A DNA stretch of 9,713 bases from Bacillota bacterium (GTDB lineage Bacteria > Bacillota_B > Desulfitobacteriia > Desulfitobacteriales > Desulfitobacteriaceae), in NCBI GenBank assembly GCA_021779415.1, contig JAJYAS010000082.1, positions 1-9,713 on the forward strand, in the 5' to 3' direction. The position numbers and the translations under genes were made by a program. Shown one piece after another: positions 1-6,233 of the stretch; position 1 is the stretch's first letter; every line of letters starts with the position of its first letter. Below the pieces are notes generated by a model. That model searched no databases, had not been told where the DNA came from, and was given only the letters and a program-made list of their open reading frames with translations.

Positions 1-1756
1 AGGTGGCGTCGCTGGCGGAGCATCCGCAGCAGCAAGACTAAGAAGACTCGATGAAAGTGCTGAGATTATTATGTTCGAAAGGGACGAGTACATTTCCTTT
101 GCCAATTGTGGGTTGCCCTACTACATTGGGGAGACTATTAAAGAGAGGGAAAAGCTTTTAGTCCAAACCCCGGAAAGTATGAAGGGTCGCTTCAATATTG
201 ATGTCAGAGTGAATAGCGAAGTGATTAGTATAGATACACGTAAAAAGGTAGTGACGGTAAGAAGCAAAGACAAAGGGATGTACTTAGAATCTTATGATTA
301 CATCGTTTTATCTCCAGGAGCAAGAGCGATCAAACCCTATATTGAAGGAATCAAAAGTCAGAGAATATTGACCTTGCGAAATATACCGGACACGGATCGT
401 ATCAAAGCCTATGTCGATCACCACGGAGTTAACAGTGCAGTTGTCATAGGTGGTGGCTTTGTTGGCGTAGAGATGGCTGAGAATTTGAAACATCGAGGGC
501 TAGACGTTACGTTAGTCGAAGCAGCAGCCCATGTCATGGCGCCTTTTGATACAGATATTGTGACAGCCGTGGAAAAGGAGATTATGGATAATGGCGTCCA
601 GCTCATCTTAAATGATGGGGTTAAGTCCTTTAAGGATCTGGAAAACGGAATTGAAATCAACCTTAATAGTGAGAAAAAATTGAAGGCAGATCTCGTAGTC
701 TTAGCAATTGGAGTGATTCCGGATACTGGATTCCTCAAAGAGAGTGGAATTCAGCTGGGAGCGAAAGGGCATATTTTAGTCAACGAAAATATGGCCACGA
801 ATGCGGAAAATGTCTATGCCGTCGGAGATGCGATTGAAGTCGTGGATTTTGTCAACAAGCAAAATACTGCAGTTCCCCTCGCGGGCCCAGCCAATAAGCA
901 AGGTCGTATTGCAGCGGACAATATTGCAGGGTTAAACACGACTTATAAAGGGACTCAGGGAACTTCAATTATTAAAGTGTTTGGCTTAACGGCGGCCAGC
1001 ACAGGTAACAATGAGCGGACTTTAAAGCGCCTGAATATCCCCTATAAAACGATTACCGTTCATCCGGCTGCTCATGCTTCCTACTACCCTGGAGCTATGA
1101 TGATGACCTTGAAGCTGATTTTCAATGAAGAGGGCAAAATACTTGGTGCACAGGGCGTAGGCAGTGATGGGGTGGATAAGAGAATCGATGTTATAGCTAC
1201 CGTCCTTCGTTTGAGTGGAACGGTTACGGATTTAACCGAGTTAGAGCTTTGCTACGCGCCACCATTTTCTTCGGCTAAGGATCCTGTCAATATGGCAGGG
1301 TATGTCGCGGAAAATCTCTTGGCAGGTCGTGTGGATGTCCTATCGACAGAGGAGCTCGTGGCTTATGATCGAGAAAACACGATCTTATTGGATGTGCGTA
1401 CAGACGTCGAATTCAATGCGGGTCATATCCAGGGCGCCCTCCATATCCCTGTGGACAGTCTGAGAGGACGACTCGGAGAACTCGATAAGGATAAAGAGAT
1501 CTTAGAATATTGTCAGATTGGGCTGAGAGGGTATGTTGCGTCTAGGATCTTGACCCAAAATGGATATAACGTAAAAAATCTTACCGGAGGGTTCAAATCC
1601 TGTCTCCTTTCGCCCGTAAAACCAGGGATAGCAAATCCTGTGGAGACATCAGGAGCGCAGCCATTGATTGATCCGGAGACACAGGTGATCAAAGGTTCAG
1701 AGAAAAAAGAGGTTAGTGATTATAAGAAAAGCCATCGCGATTGCGGAATGTGCTAA
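1..1756 (+). CDS. CoA-disulfide / persulfide reductase with C-terminal rhodanese domain (5' end cut by window edge)
   Basis: The reading frame is open from base 2, before the first internal ATG at 71. It starts in the FAD-binding glycine loop (GGVAGGASAAARLRRLD), so only about 8 N-terminal residues seem to be missing; 584 residues are visible. SFANCGLPYYIGE carries the active-site Cys of the CoA-disulfide reductase branch of the pyridine nucleotide-disulfide oxidoreductases (visible Cys36). VVIGGGFVGVEMAENL is the NAD(P)H-binding loop and NVYAVGDAIE the second FAD motif. A rhodanese domain follows, with DVRTDVEFNAGHI and the active-site loop YCQIGLRGY (Cys about 504). Known members reduce CoA disulfide, CoA persulfide or polysulfide with NAD(P)H, the rhodanese domain handing on sulfane sulfur. 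Odd: the protein continues about 45 residues past the rhodanese fold and ends in DCGMC, a terminal CXXC. The family call is firm; the substrate is inferred. Confidence 0.93.
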   Translation, partial: GGVAGGASAAARLRRLDESAEIIMFERDEYISFANCGLPYYIGETIKEREKLLVQTPESMKGRFNIDVRVNSEVISIDTRKKVVTVRSKDKGMYLESYDYIVLSPGARAIKPYIEGIKSQRILTLRNIPDTDRIKAYVDHHGVNSAVVIGGGFVGVEMAENLKHRGLDVTLVEAAAHVMAPFDTDIVTAVEKEIMDNGVQLILNDGVKSFKDLENGIEINLNSEKKLKADLVVLAIGVIPDTGFLKESGIQLGAKGHILVNENMATNAENVYAVGDAIEVVDFVNKQNTAVPLAGPANKQGRIAADNIAGLNTTYKGTQGTSIIKVFGLTAASTGNNERTLKRLNIPYKTITVHPAAHASYYPGAMMMTLKLIFNEEGKILGAQGVGSDGVDKRIDVIATVLRLSGTVTDLTELELCYAPPFSSAKDPVNMAGYVAENLLAGRVDVLSTEELVAYDRENTILLDVRTDVEFNAGHIQGALHIPVDSLRGRLGELDKDKEILEYCQIGLRGYVASRILTQNGYNVKNLTGGFKSCLLSPVKPGIANPVETSGAQPLIDPETQVIKGSEKKEVSDYKKSHRDCGMC

Positions 1757-1762
1757 AATATT

Positions 1763-1807
1763 AAACGAGGATTTTTCACCTCATTAGGTGAAAAATCCTC
1801 GTTTTTA
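1763..1807 (+). terminator. Intrinsic terminator of the CoA-disulfide reductase gene
   Basis: A perfect 19-bp stem (1763-1781 with 1786-1804) and a 4-nt loop (1782-1785) start 7 bases after the stop codon. The strand runs into GTTTTTATAA. The stem begins with A-tracts, so it could also work for transcripts coming from the right. Confidence 0.93.
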
Positions 1808-1828
1808 TAATTTCTGACCATTTCTTGA

Positions 1829-1844
1829 TAACTCAACTTTCGCA
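1829..1844 (+). repeat. IS left terminal inverted repeat
   Basis: TAACTCAACTTTCGCA is matched perfectly by the reverse complement of 3328-3343. It overlaps a hairpin spanning 1835-1855 (loop ATA at 1844-1846). Confidence 0.85.
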
Positions 1845-1986
1845 TAGCGAAAGTTACCTCTGACCCAGTATCTATCTCGGTTAGGACAAAATATTTTTGT
1901 CTATTGACAGAAAAACACCTTTCCAATTGGTAAAATGGAAGTGACCAAACAACCATTAAATCCAAACCAGAAAGGTGCGTATCTAA

Positions 1987-3339
1987 ATGTTACAACACAA
2001 CTCTCTGTCTGAACAGCGTCAAAATCAACTTTCTTTAATTTTTTCTTCACTTAAGTTAAGTCAACTTCTTCGAACAACAGGAATCCGCAAATCCTATGGG
2101 GTCTCAAGCTTCGCTGTCTTCCAAATCATATTTCAGTTAGTCTTCCAGGGCCGTAATTTGTACCGCATTCTAGAAGGTAGCCGAGCAGAGTTACTTCCAG
2201 GGAAAGACGTAGTTTATCGGTTTCTTAATGAATCCCGTTATAACTGGAGACGTTTCTATCAGCTGCTCAGTCTTAAGGTTGTTGGGCGATTTGAAAAACT
2301 CACCTCCGCACAGCGTATCCGCGTTTTTATCGTCGATGATTCTGTCATGGGACGAGAAAGGAGTAAGAAGGTTGAACTTTTAGCCAGAATCTTTGACCAT
2401 GTTTCTGGTCGCTTTATCCGTGGCTATAGCTTACTCACGTTGGGTTGGGCTGATGGTTACAGTTTTGCACCCATAGATTTCACATTGATGAGTTCAGCTA
2501 AGGCTAAAAACCGTCTTTGTGATATGCGAGAGGACTTGGATAAACGATCCATTGGCTATAAGCGTCGCATAGAAGCGATGAATCCTAAACCTGATGCCGT
2601 TGTCCAAATGCTTGAAAGAGCTCTCAAGGTGGGATTCTCGGCGGATTACGTTCTGATGGATAGTTGGTTTACTCATGCTCCGCTTCTACAAAAACTGATG
2701 GATAAGGGACTTCACACCATTGGGATGGTAAAAGAGCTTAAACAACGTTATTGTTTCGAGGGGAATGCCTTAAGCCTAAGTGAGCTTTATTCTAAAATTC
2801 CTAAAAACCCTAAAGCAGAAATTCTGGGCTCTGTTCGTGTTCAAACCTTAACAGGGTTATCTCTTAAGATTGTCTTCGTCCAGAATCGGAACAACCGCAG
2901 AGATTGGTTGGCGATTTTAACGACAGATATTGCCTTAGACAATGCTGAAATTATAAGGATTTATGGGATGCGTTGGAGTATCGAGACCTTTTTCAAAGTG
3001 GCTAAATCACACTTAAAACTGGGCACTGAATTCCAAGGACGGTCATTCGATATGATGATTAGCCATACGACAATCGTCTTCACTCGTTATCTCATCCTTG
3101 AATGGGAACGAAGACAAAACAACGATGAACGTTCATTGGGAGGATTGTTTTACCTTTTTGCAGATGAAGTAAACGATTTAGACTTAAAAACAGCGTTACG
3201 CCAATTGATGGCATTTGTACTCGATCTACTGCCGAAAAAACCTAAGAACAAAGAATCGCTTAGTCAACTACACAACTGGATTAGTGATTTGCCCAGTTAT
3301 ATCAAGGCTTTATTCGCACAACTGGTGTGCGAAAGTTGA
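1987..3339 (+). CDS. IS4-family DDE transposase
   Basis: This 450-residue protein cuts and joins the ends of its own element. The IS4-family YREK signature Y-x2-R-x3-E-x6-K is seen exactly in YGMRWSIETFFKVAK near the C-terminus and supplies the catalytic Glu. Candidate catalytic Asp residues are in FIVDDSVMGRERS (about 115) and VLMDSWFTHAPL (about 225). The frame is uninterrupted and the length is normal for the family, so the gene looks intact. The ATG at 1987 follows a modest AGAAAGGTG site. A TTGACA at 1904-1909 and TAAAAT at 1931-1936 lie upstream, but their 21-bp spacing is too long for an ordinary promoter. The C-terminal residues (LVCES) are encoded by the right inverted repeat. Subgroup within IS4 not determined. 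Confidence 0.95.
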   Translation: MLQHNSLSEQRQNQLSLIFSSLKLSQLLRTTGIRKSYGVSSFAVFQIIFQLVFQGRNLYRILEGSRAELLPGKDVVYRFLNESRYNWRRFYQLLSLKVVGRFEKLTSAQRIRVFIVDDSVMGRERSKKVELLARIFDHVSGRFIRGYSLLTLGWADGYSFAPIDFTLMSSAKAKNRLCDMREDLDKRSIGYKRRIEAMNPKPDAVVQMLERALKVGFSADYVLMDSWFTHAPLLQKLMDKGLHTIGMVKELKQRYCFEGNALSLSELYSKIPKNPKAEILGSVRVQTLTGLSLKIVFVQNRNNRRDWLAILTTDIALDNAEIIRIYGMRWSIETFFKVAKSHLKLGTEFQGRSFDMMISHTTIVFTRYLILEWERRQNNDERSLGGLFYLFADEVNDLDLKTALRQLMAFVLDLLPKKPKNKESLSQLHNWISDLPSYIKALFAQLVCES

Positions 3340-3343
3340 GTTA
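3328..3343 (-). repeat. IS right terminal inverted repeat
   Basis: This is the perfect complement of the left repeat. It includes the transposase stop codon (TGA, 3337-3339) and overlaps the hairpin 3313-3333. Confidence 0.85.
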
Positions 3344-3348
3344 ATAAT

Positions 3349-3356
3349 TAAAGGAG
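3349..3356 (+). promoter_or_regulatory. Ribosome binding site of the azoreductase gene
   Basis: AAAGGAGA lies 8 bases before ATG 3365. It decides the start against the longer frame through the insertion sequence, and it lies just outside the IS end, so it belongs to the original locus. Confidence 0.8.
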
Positions 3357-3364
3357 AGAATAAA

Positions 3365-3970
3365 ATGAGTAAAGTATTGTACATCAAAGCAAATGCAAAA
3401 CCAGAAGGACAATCAAGAACCTTCAAGATATCAGACAGTTTTATAGAAGAGTATAAAAAACTTAACCCAGATGATGAAGTTATTACATTGGATTTATACA
3501 AAGAAGGAATAGCCCCACTTCCATTTGGCAAAATTAATGAGTTGCATGTTCCTGAACCTGGAACAGGTAAAGACCATCCAATATTGAAGTATGCATTTCA
3601 ATTTTTAGAGGCAGATAAATATGTAATTGCAGAACCATTCTGGAACCTAAGCATTCCAGCTATCCTTAAAGCTTATATTGATTATATTAGCGTTACTGGA
3701 ATCACATTTAAATATACAGCATCAGGTCCTGTAGGCTTATGTACAGAAAAGAAAGCAGTTAACATCGTTTCAAGAGGTGGAGATTATACCAATGAACCTT
3801 TCGCATCCTTTGAAATGGGTGATAGATATTTAAGGACAATACTTGGCTTCTTGGGAATAACTGATTTTACAACCATATCAGCAGATGGCTTGGATGTTAT
3901 TGGAAATGATGTTGATGCTATTATTGGAAAAGCAATAATGGACGCTAAAGGAAAAGCAAAAAACTTTTAA
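3365..3970 (+). CDS. azoR: FMN-dependent NADH:quinone/azo oxidoreductase (AzoR/AcpD family)
   Basis: This 201-residue flavodoxin-fold protein of the AzoR family reduces quinones and azo compounds with NADH and a bound FMN. SQSRTF-like phosphate-loop residues occur near the N-terminus (EGQSRTFKIS). The family-defining block EPFWNLSIPAILKAYIDYI, followed by GITFKYTASGPVGL and SRGGDY, is all present. I chose ATG 3365 because AAAGGAGA lies 8 bases upstream and because MSKVLYIKANAKP is the normal start of the family. A longer frame open back to 3215 only reads through the transposase gene. The IS right end is 21 bp upstream, leaving no room for a native promoter. Transcription may therefore come from the IS or from further left. 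Codon use is visibly AT-richer than in the first gene. Confidence 0.93.
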   Translation: MSKVLYIKANAKPEGQSRTFKISDSFIEEYKKLNPDDEVITLDLYKEGIAPLPFGKINELHVPEPGTGKDHPILKYAFQFLEADKYVIAEPFWNLSIPAILKAYIDYISVTGITFKYTASGPVGLCTEKKAVNIVSRGGDYTNEPFASFEMGDRYLRTILGFLGITDFTTISADGLDVIGNDVDAIIGKAIMDAKGKAKNF

Positions 3971-3971
3971 T

Positions 3972-4007
3972 AAAAAATAACCTGCTGTTGAGGCAGGTTA
4001 TTTTTTT
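3972..4007 (+). terminator. Intrinsic terminator after the azoreductase gene
   Basis: A perfect 14-bp stem (3972-3985 with 3993-4006), 7-nt loop and T-run immediately follow the stop codon at 3970. Confidence 0.93.
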
Positions 4008-4172
4008 ATTATATTATCAATTTAAACTTATTTCTTGTAAACTATCTTGAAGTTATTCGAATTTATATTAACTTCTATCGTTCGCAATATCCTACAAATG
4101 TTCATCAATAAATTATCCGCCCACAAAAAACTATTGTAATAGACTATTTCTCTAAATCGAGGAGAATTCCTG
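4008..4172. other. AT-rich intergenic spacer, no gene seen
   Basis: No supported coding frame. On the minus strand, just past the small gene ending at 4173, a short CTATT/AATAG dyad runs into T6 (plus-strand CAAAAAACTATTGTAATAG, about 4123-4141). It could be a weak terminator for that gene, but the stem is too short to be sure. Confidence 0.4.
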
Positions 4173-4409
4173 TCACATTCGAAAGAAAAACCACTGACAA
4201 ACTGAAACTCGATATTTCAACTCAAAATCCTTCATATAACCATTAATCGCTCCTTGACAACCAAATATAAGTTCGCGATAACCCTCGAACTTTTCCTCTC
4301 CACGAGTGAGTACTTTATCGATACGAACGACGATTGTCTCCTCGCCTTCGATAATCCTATATTTCACCGGACGTATGATTCCTTCTTGGGTGTGCCTTGT
4401 GGGTACCAC
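4173..4409 (-). CDS. Small conserved Cys/Trp protein of unknown function, copy A
   Basis: About 78 residues from GTG 4409. I do not recognise a named family, but the gene is supported by a second copy at 9494-9713. From EEK to the C-terminus the two align over 41 residues without gaps, with 20 identities. Shared features are RP(V/I)(K/R)(Y/F)R near the N-terminus, then EEK-x2-G-x-R, IF-x-CQ, I-x-G-x-M, FELKY and C-x-WF at the end. Two invariant Cys and a C-terminal Trp suggest a structured or metal-binding domain, with no predicted membrane segment. The start is uncertain: no ribosome site precedes the GTG, and the frame is closed by a TAA 21 bases further upstream. An ATG in another frame (about 4460) could join this one only by a shift in the A7 tract at 4424-4430, so this copy may be damaged at its 5' end. 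It is divergent from the secreted-protein gene, with activator array 1 between them. Confidence 0.65.
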   Translation of the reverse strand: MVPTRHTQEGIIRPVKYRIIEGEETIVVRIDKVLTRGEEKFEGYRELIFGCQGAINGYMKDFELKYRVSVCQWFFFRM

Positions 4410-4712
4410 TGGCGTAGGATTTTTTTGTTAGATTGGGGGAGTAATGTTAGAAAAACCATAATGACTCAGCGAACTTTCAACTAAGATTCAGAAAGTTTTC
4501 AGTTATATCTCAGTCCAAATTCAGCTAGCAGCCGTAGAATAACATTGTGGTTGAAAAACATGTATCTGATTTGAAAGGAGATGTTCAAAGAGAACTCTTC
4601 ACAACAATATCAACATAACTATCGTTTCTATTTATTAATTAACCCAAAAAGTACACGGAACAAAATTCACTTTACAATACTCAAAATGTAAATTTGAAAG
4701 AGGTAATCACCA
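4410..4712. other. Divergent intergenic region holding the array-1 promoter and a long leader
   Basis: About 300 bases without a firm gene. It contains six 11-bp-phased TTCAG-like repeats (4465-4524), a -10 element (4535-4540), and then a leader of about 165 bases before the secreted-protein start. An AAAGGAG at 4574-4580 touches an ATG opening a 36-codon frame (4581-4691). The spacing is too tight for initiation, so I do not call it a gene. Confidence 0.5.
4465..4540 (+). promoter_or_regulatory. Activator-type promoter 1: six TTCAG-like repeats at 11-bp period plus -10 box
   Basis: Units start at 4465 (CTCAG), 4476 (TTCAA), 4487 (TTCAG), 4498 (TTCAG), 4509 (CTCAG) and 4520 (TTCAG), a constant 11 bp apart. 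Ten bases after the last unit comes TAGAAT (4535-4540). No proper -35 box is present; the last repeats take its place. Direct repeats at one-turn spacing ending about 10 bp before the -10 are the known layout of PhoB/OmpR-family response-regulator promoters. The regulator itself is not in the window. The likely target is the secreted protein at 4713. Confidence 0.72.
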
Positions 4713-5129
4713 ATGAAAAAATTCAAACCTTTTATGGCCTTAAGTGCAGTAACTCTTATCACTCTTTTAAGTGCATCGTCTGTTTTTGCAACCACTACAA
4801 CCACCACCAATAGTACGACAACTCAAGTTCAGCAAAATCAAGTTGGGGGCAAACAAAATGGCTTCCAAACCGTCCTCGATAACCTAGTTTCTGCTAGCAC
4901 TATTACCCAAGACCAAGAAACGGCTGTCTTAAATACTCTTAAACCCTCCGGTGCTCCTAAGGGCAACAATGGTTTCACCACTTCTTTGGATAGTTTAGTA
5001 ACCGCTGGTACGATTACATCTGCCCAAGAAACTGCTATTCAAACTGCTCTTAAAAATGCTGCTCCGAGCGGCGTTCCAGACAATGGACATATCAATGATG
5101 GTCCTAATGCTGGCCCGATGAGACAATAG
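4713..5129 (+). CDS. Secreted Thr-rich protein with two tandem helical repeats, function unknown
   Basis: This 138-residue protein starts with a classical signal peptide: MKKFK, a hydrophobic core, and cleavage probably after SSVFA (residue 26). A Thr/Asn/Gln-rich linker (27-48) follows. Two repeats of about 37 residues come next. Repeat 1 (50-86) contains GFQTVLDNLVSASTITQDQE; repeat 2 (87-123) contains GFTTSLDSLVTAGTITSAQE. Each looks like a helix, a TIT turn, a second helix and a Pro/Gly/Asn tail. The C-terminus is Gly/Asn/Pro rich. There is no sortase motif, lipobox or second membrane segment, so free secretion or loose wall association is likely. ATG 4713 follows GAAAGAGGT at good spacing. 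Expression probably comes from the activator-type promoter ending at 4540. I do not recognise a family. Confidence 0.85.
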   Translation: MKKFKPFMALSAVTLITLLSASSVFATTTTTTNSTTTQVQQNQVGGKQNGFQTVLDNLVSASTITQDQETAVLNTLKPSGAPKGNNGFTTSLDSLVTAGTITSAQETAIQTALKNAAPSGVPDNGHINDGPNAGPMRQ

Positions 5130-5203
5130 AATAATTAAATAAACGATAATTTACTATCCAATTTGAATTGTATAGAGTTCTCAATATACAAGATTAACTA
5201 TTT

Positions 5204-5242
5204 TGACCAGGTGCAGATTTATGCGCCTGGTCATTATTTTTT
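5204..5242 (+). terminator. Intrinsic terminator after the secreted-protein gene
   Basis: A 12-bp stem with one G-U pair (5204-5215 with 5222-5233), a 6-nt loop, and an ATTATTTTTT tail, 75 bases after the stop codon. Confidence 0.85.
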
Positions 5243-5299
5243 CTTAGTAATGAGCACAAAAATAGGTAACTGTTATAGTGTAAGATGCTAGTAATTTTT

Positions 5300-5375
5300 T
5301 TCAGATATCTTTCAGATATACTTCAGCAATCTTTCAGTCAACCTTAAGAGGCAATTCAGTTTAATCCTTTATGAT
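5300..5375 (+). promoter_or_regulatory. Activator-type promoter 2: second six-unit 11-bp array plus -10 box, now without a sense target
   Basis: TTCAG starts at 5300, 5311, 5322, 5333 and 5355; the unit at 5344 is the degenerate TTAAG. The period is 11 bp throughout. Ten bases after the last unit lies TATGAT (5370-5375), the same distance as in promoter 1. A preceding terminator (5204-5242) separates it from the upstream gene. Transcription from here would run to the right, antisense to the holin gene whose stop codon (5375-5377) overlaps the -10. The gene it once served appears to be missing. Confidence 0.72.
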
Positions 5376-5578
5376 TAATACAAAAATGCCAACAAGCCGC
5401 CGATGTAGGGAATTAGGCTTGTCTCCACAAATTGCGGCAGTTTACTAGCACTGAAGTTTCCATTTCTAAGCGAAACTAAAACACCAAAGATAAAATCCGC
5501 TAGTATTAAAGCGAGCACCGTAACTAAAGTATCGAATACTTTCGGATCTAAAAGTGAACTAATTATTGCTTGCATCAT
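5375..5578 (-). CDS. Phage holin-like small membrane protein, probably clipped at its C-terminus
   Basis: 67 residues from ATG 5578, with a strong AAGGAGG four bases upstream; the next ATG would also fit. One clear membrane helix (about 14-37, containing VTVLALILADFIFGVLVSL) is followed by a basic polar stretch, KLPQFVETS, and a second hydrophobic segment, LIPYIGGLLAFLY, that ends abruptly. Related phage holins, as I remember the family, continue through the second helix and beyond, so I think the gene was cut at the prophage junction. Holins form membrane lesions that release the endolysin, which fits the amidase gene directly upstream on the same strand (stop at 5628, 50 bases before this ATG). 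The assignment rests on sequence style and context. Confidence 0.7.
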   Translation of the reverse strand: MMQAIISSLLDPKVFDTLVTVLALILADFIFGVLVSLRNGNFSASKLPQFVETSLIPYIGGLLAFLY

Positions 5579-5627
5579 AATTCCTCCTTCGCAAAATGAA
5601 GAATCAGGCCATCTCTGACCCGATTCA

Positions 5628-6139
5628 TTACCCTAAATACTTCGCAACAGCAGCAGCCGTTGCATATTTGTCCTTACCACTTAACAACACTTCATTTGGA
5701 TGTTTAGTCGTCGGTCCCCCACAACGATCAGTTGCTTGGAGTTCATAGATTCAGCAGGAACCGAATGATCCACCGGACTCACAAATATTGCACAATTTCC
5801 ATTCTTAACGGATACATCAGACCCGGCCCAATAATCGTCCTTCGTAAATAATAAAACTGCGACGTTTAACACGGTATCGTCCTCCTCTATCAGGGTATAT
5901 TGTGTGGTCACATCAGCGACCAAATCAACCCATGTTCTCCTGTGACTCGCCAAATAGTCGATCGGATCAGTATGGTTTGTCTCATGCCACTTGGCGGAAA
6001 CTTGAGCGTGGGACATAAGCGTTACCCCATCCACAATGGAAAGCTTCCTATTATATAGCAACTTTGCTAGCAACCAAGTATACATGGCATAAGCCTAAGT
6101 GAACTTGATTGGATCAGTAGTCTGGCATAACTCTCTCAT
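5628..6139 (-). pseudogene. N-acetylmuramoyl-L-alanine amidase (phage endolysin), broken
   Basis: The central piece LMSHAQVSAKWHETNHTDPI and the following DYLASHRRTWVDLVADV match the C-terminal half of peptidoglycan amidases; the His residues are candidate zinc ligands. Two lesions are visible. First, the frame continues upstream of the ATG at 6085 through a TAG (6095-6097) into MRELCQTTDPIKFT, which reads naturally into AYAMYTWLLAKLL. Second, the 3' end shifts frame at the C5 run 5716-5720. One extra base there restores IVVGGPTTKHPNEVLLSG and then KDKYATAAAVAKYLG with stop 5628-5630, whereas the unshifted frame stops at 5681. The N-terminal part of the catalytic domain is missing. The frameshift could be a sequencing slip, but the TAG and the missing N-terminus support a true pseudogene. 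Confidence 0.8.
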
Positions 6140-6190
6140 ACCAGGGCATTGTAAGAACAATGGGAGTTTAAGGAAACAGGCGCGAATGTC

Positions 6191-6217
6191 TATAATGCTT
6201 GGAAAATAAGCATTATA
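6191..6217. repeat. Perfect 10-bp inverted repeat in the prophage junction area
   Basis: TATAATGCTT (6191-6200) and AAGCATTATA (6208-6217) with a 7-nt spacer. It lies between the amidase remnant and the recombinase remnant and has no T-run. It could be an operator or an att-site arm; nothing in the sequence decides this. Confidence 0.5.
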
Positions 6218-6233
6218 ATCTGGTATTAAGTTA

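Larger units (their letters stand above)
1829..3343 (+). mobile_element. IS4-family insertion sequence, about 1.5 kb
   Basis: The element is bounded by a perfect 16-bp inverted repeat: TAACTCAACTTTCGCA at 1829-1844 and its reverse complement at 3328-3343. It contains one transposase gene whose stop codon lies inside the right repeat. I do not see a convincing target-site duplication, so the exact ends may be off by a few bases. Each end also forms its own hairpin: 9-bp stem 1835-1843/1847-1855 on the left, 8-bp stem 3313-3320/3326-3333 on the right. The element sits 22 bp after the upstream gene's terminator and 21 bp before the next start codon, consistent with insertion into an intergenic region. 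Confidence 0.88.

Noticed and set aside
1807..3349. ATAATT at 1807-1812 and 3344-3349 as target-site duplication of the insertion sequence
   Set aside because: The left copy is 16 bases away from the inverted repeat, so it does not abut the element; AT-rich six-mers recur by chance.
3215..3364. Upstream extension of the azoreductase reading frame to an ATG at 3215
   Set aside because: The extension reads through the transposase 3' end and the IS inverted repeat in another frame. The ribosome site and family alignment favour ATG 3365.
3336..3364. Outward promoter in the IS right end (TTGAGT as -35)
   Set aside because: At a normal spacing the -10 would fall on AATAAA directly against the azoreductase start codon, after the ribosome site.
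4254..4484. 76-residue plus-strand frame over copy A of the small family
   Set aside because: Antisense shadow; the minus-strand product has a homolog elsewhere in the window, this one does not.
4581..4691. 36-codon frame with AAAGGAG directly before ATG 4581
   Set aside because: The ribosome site touches the start codon with no spacer, and the peptide has no features; treated as leader sequence.
6090..6107. Match of TAAGCCTAAGTGA to a piece of the transposase gene (near 2770) suggesting an IS remnant
   Set aside because: Flanking bases do not match, and the segment is explained as minus-strand amidase coding sequence.
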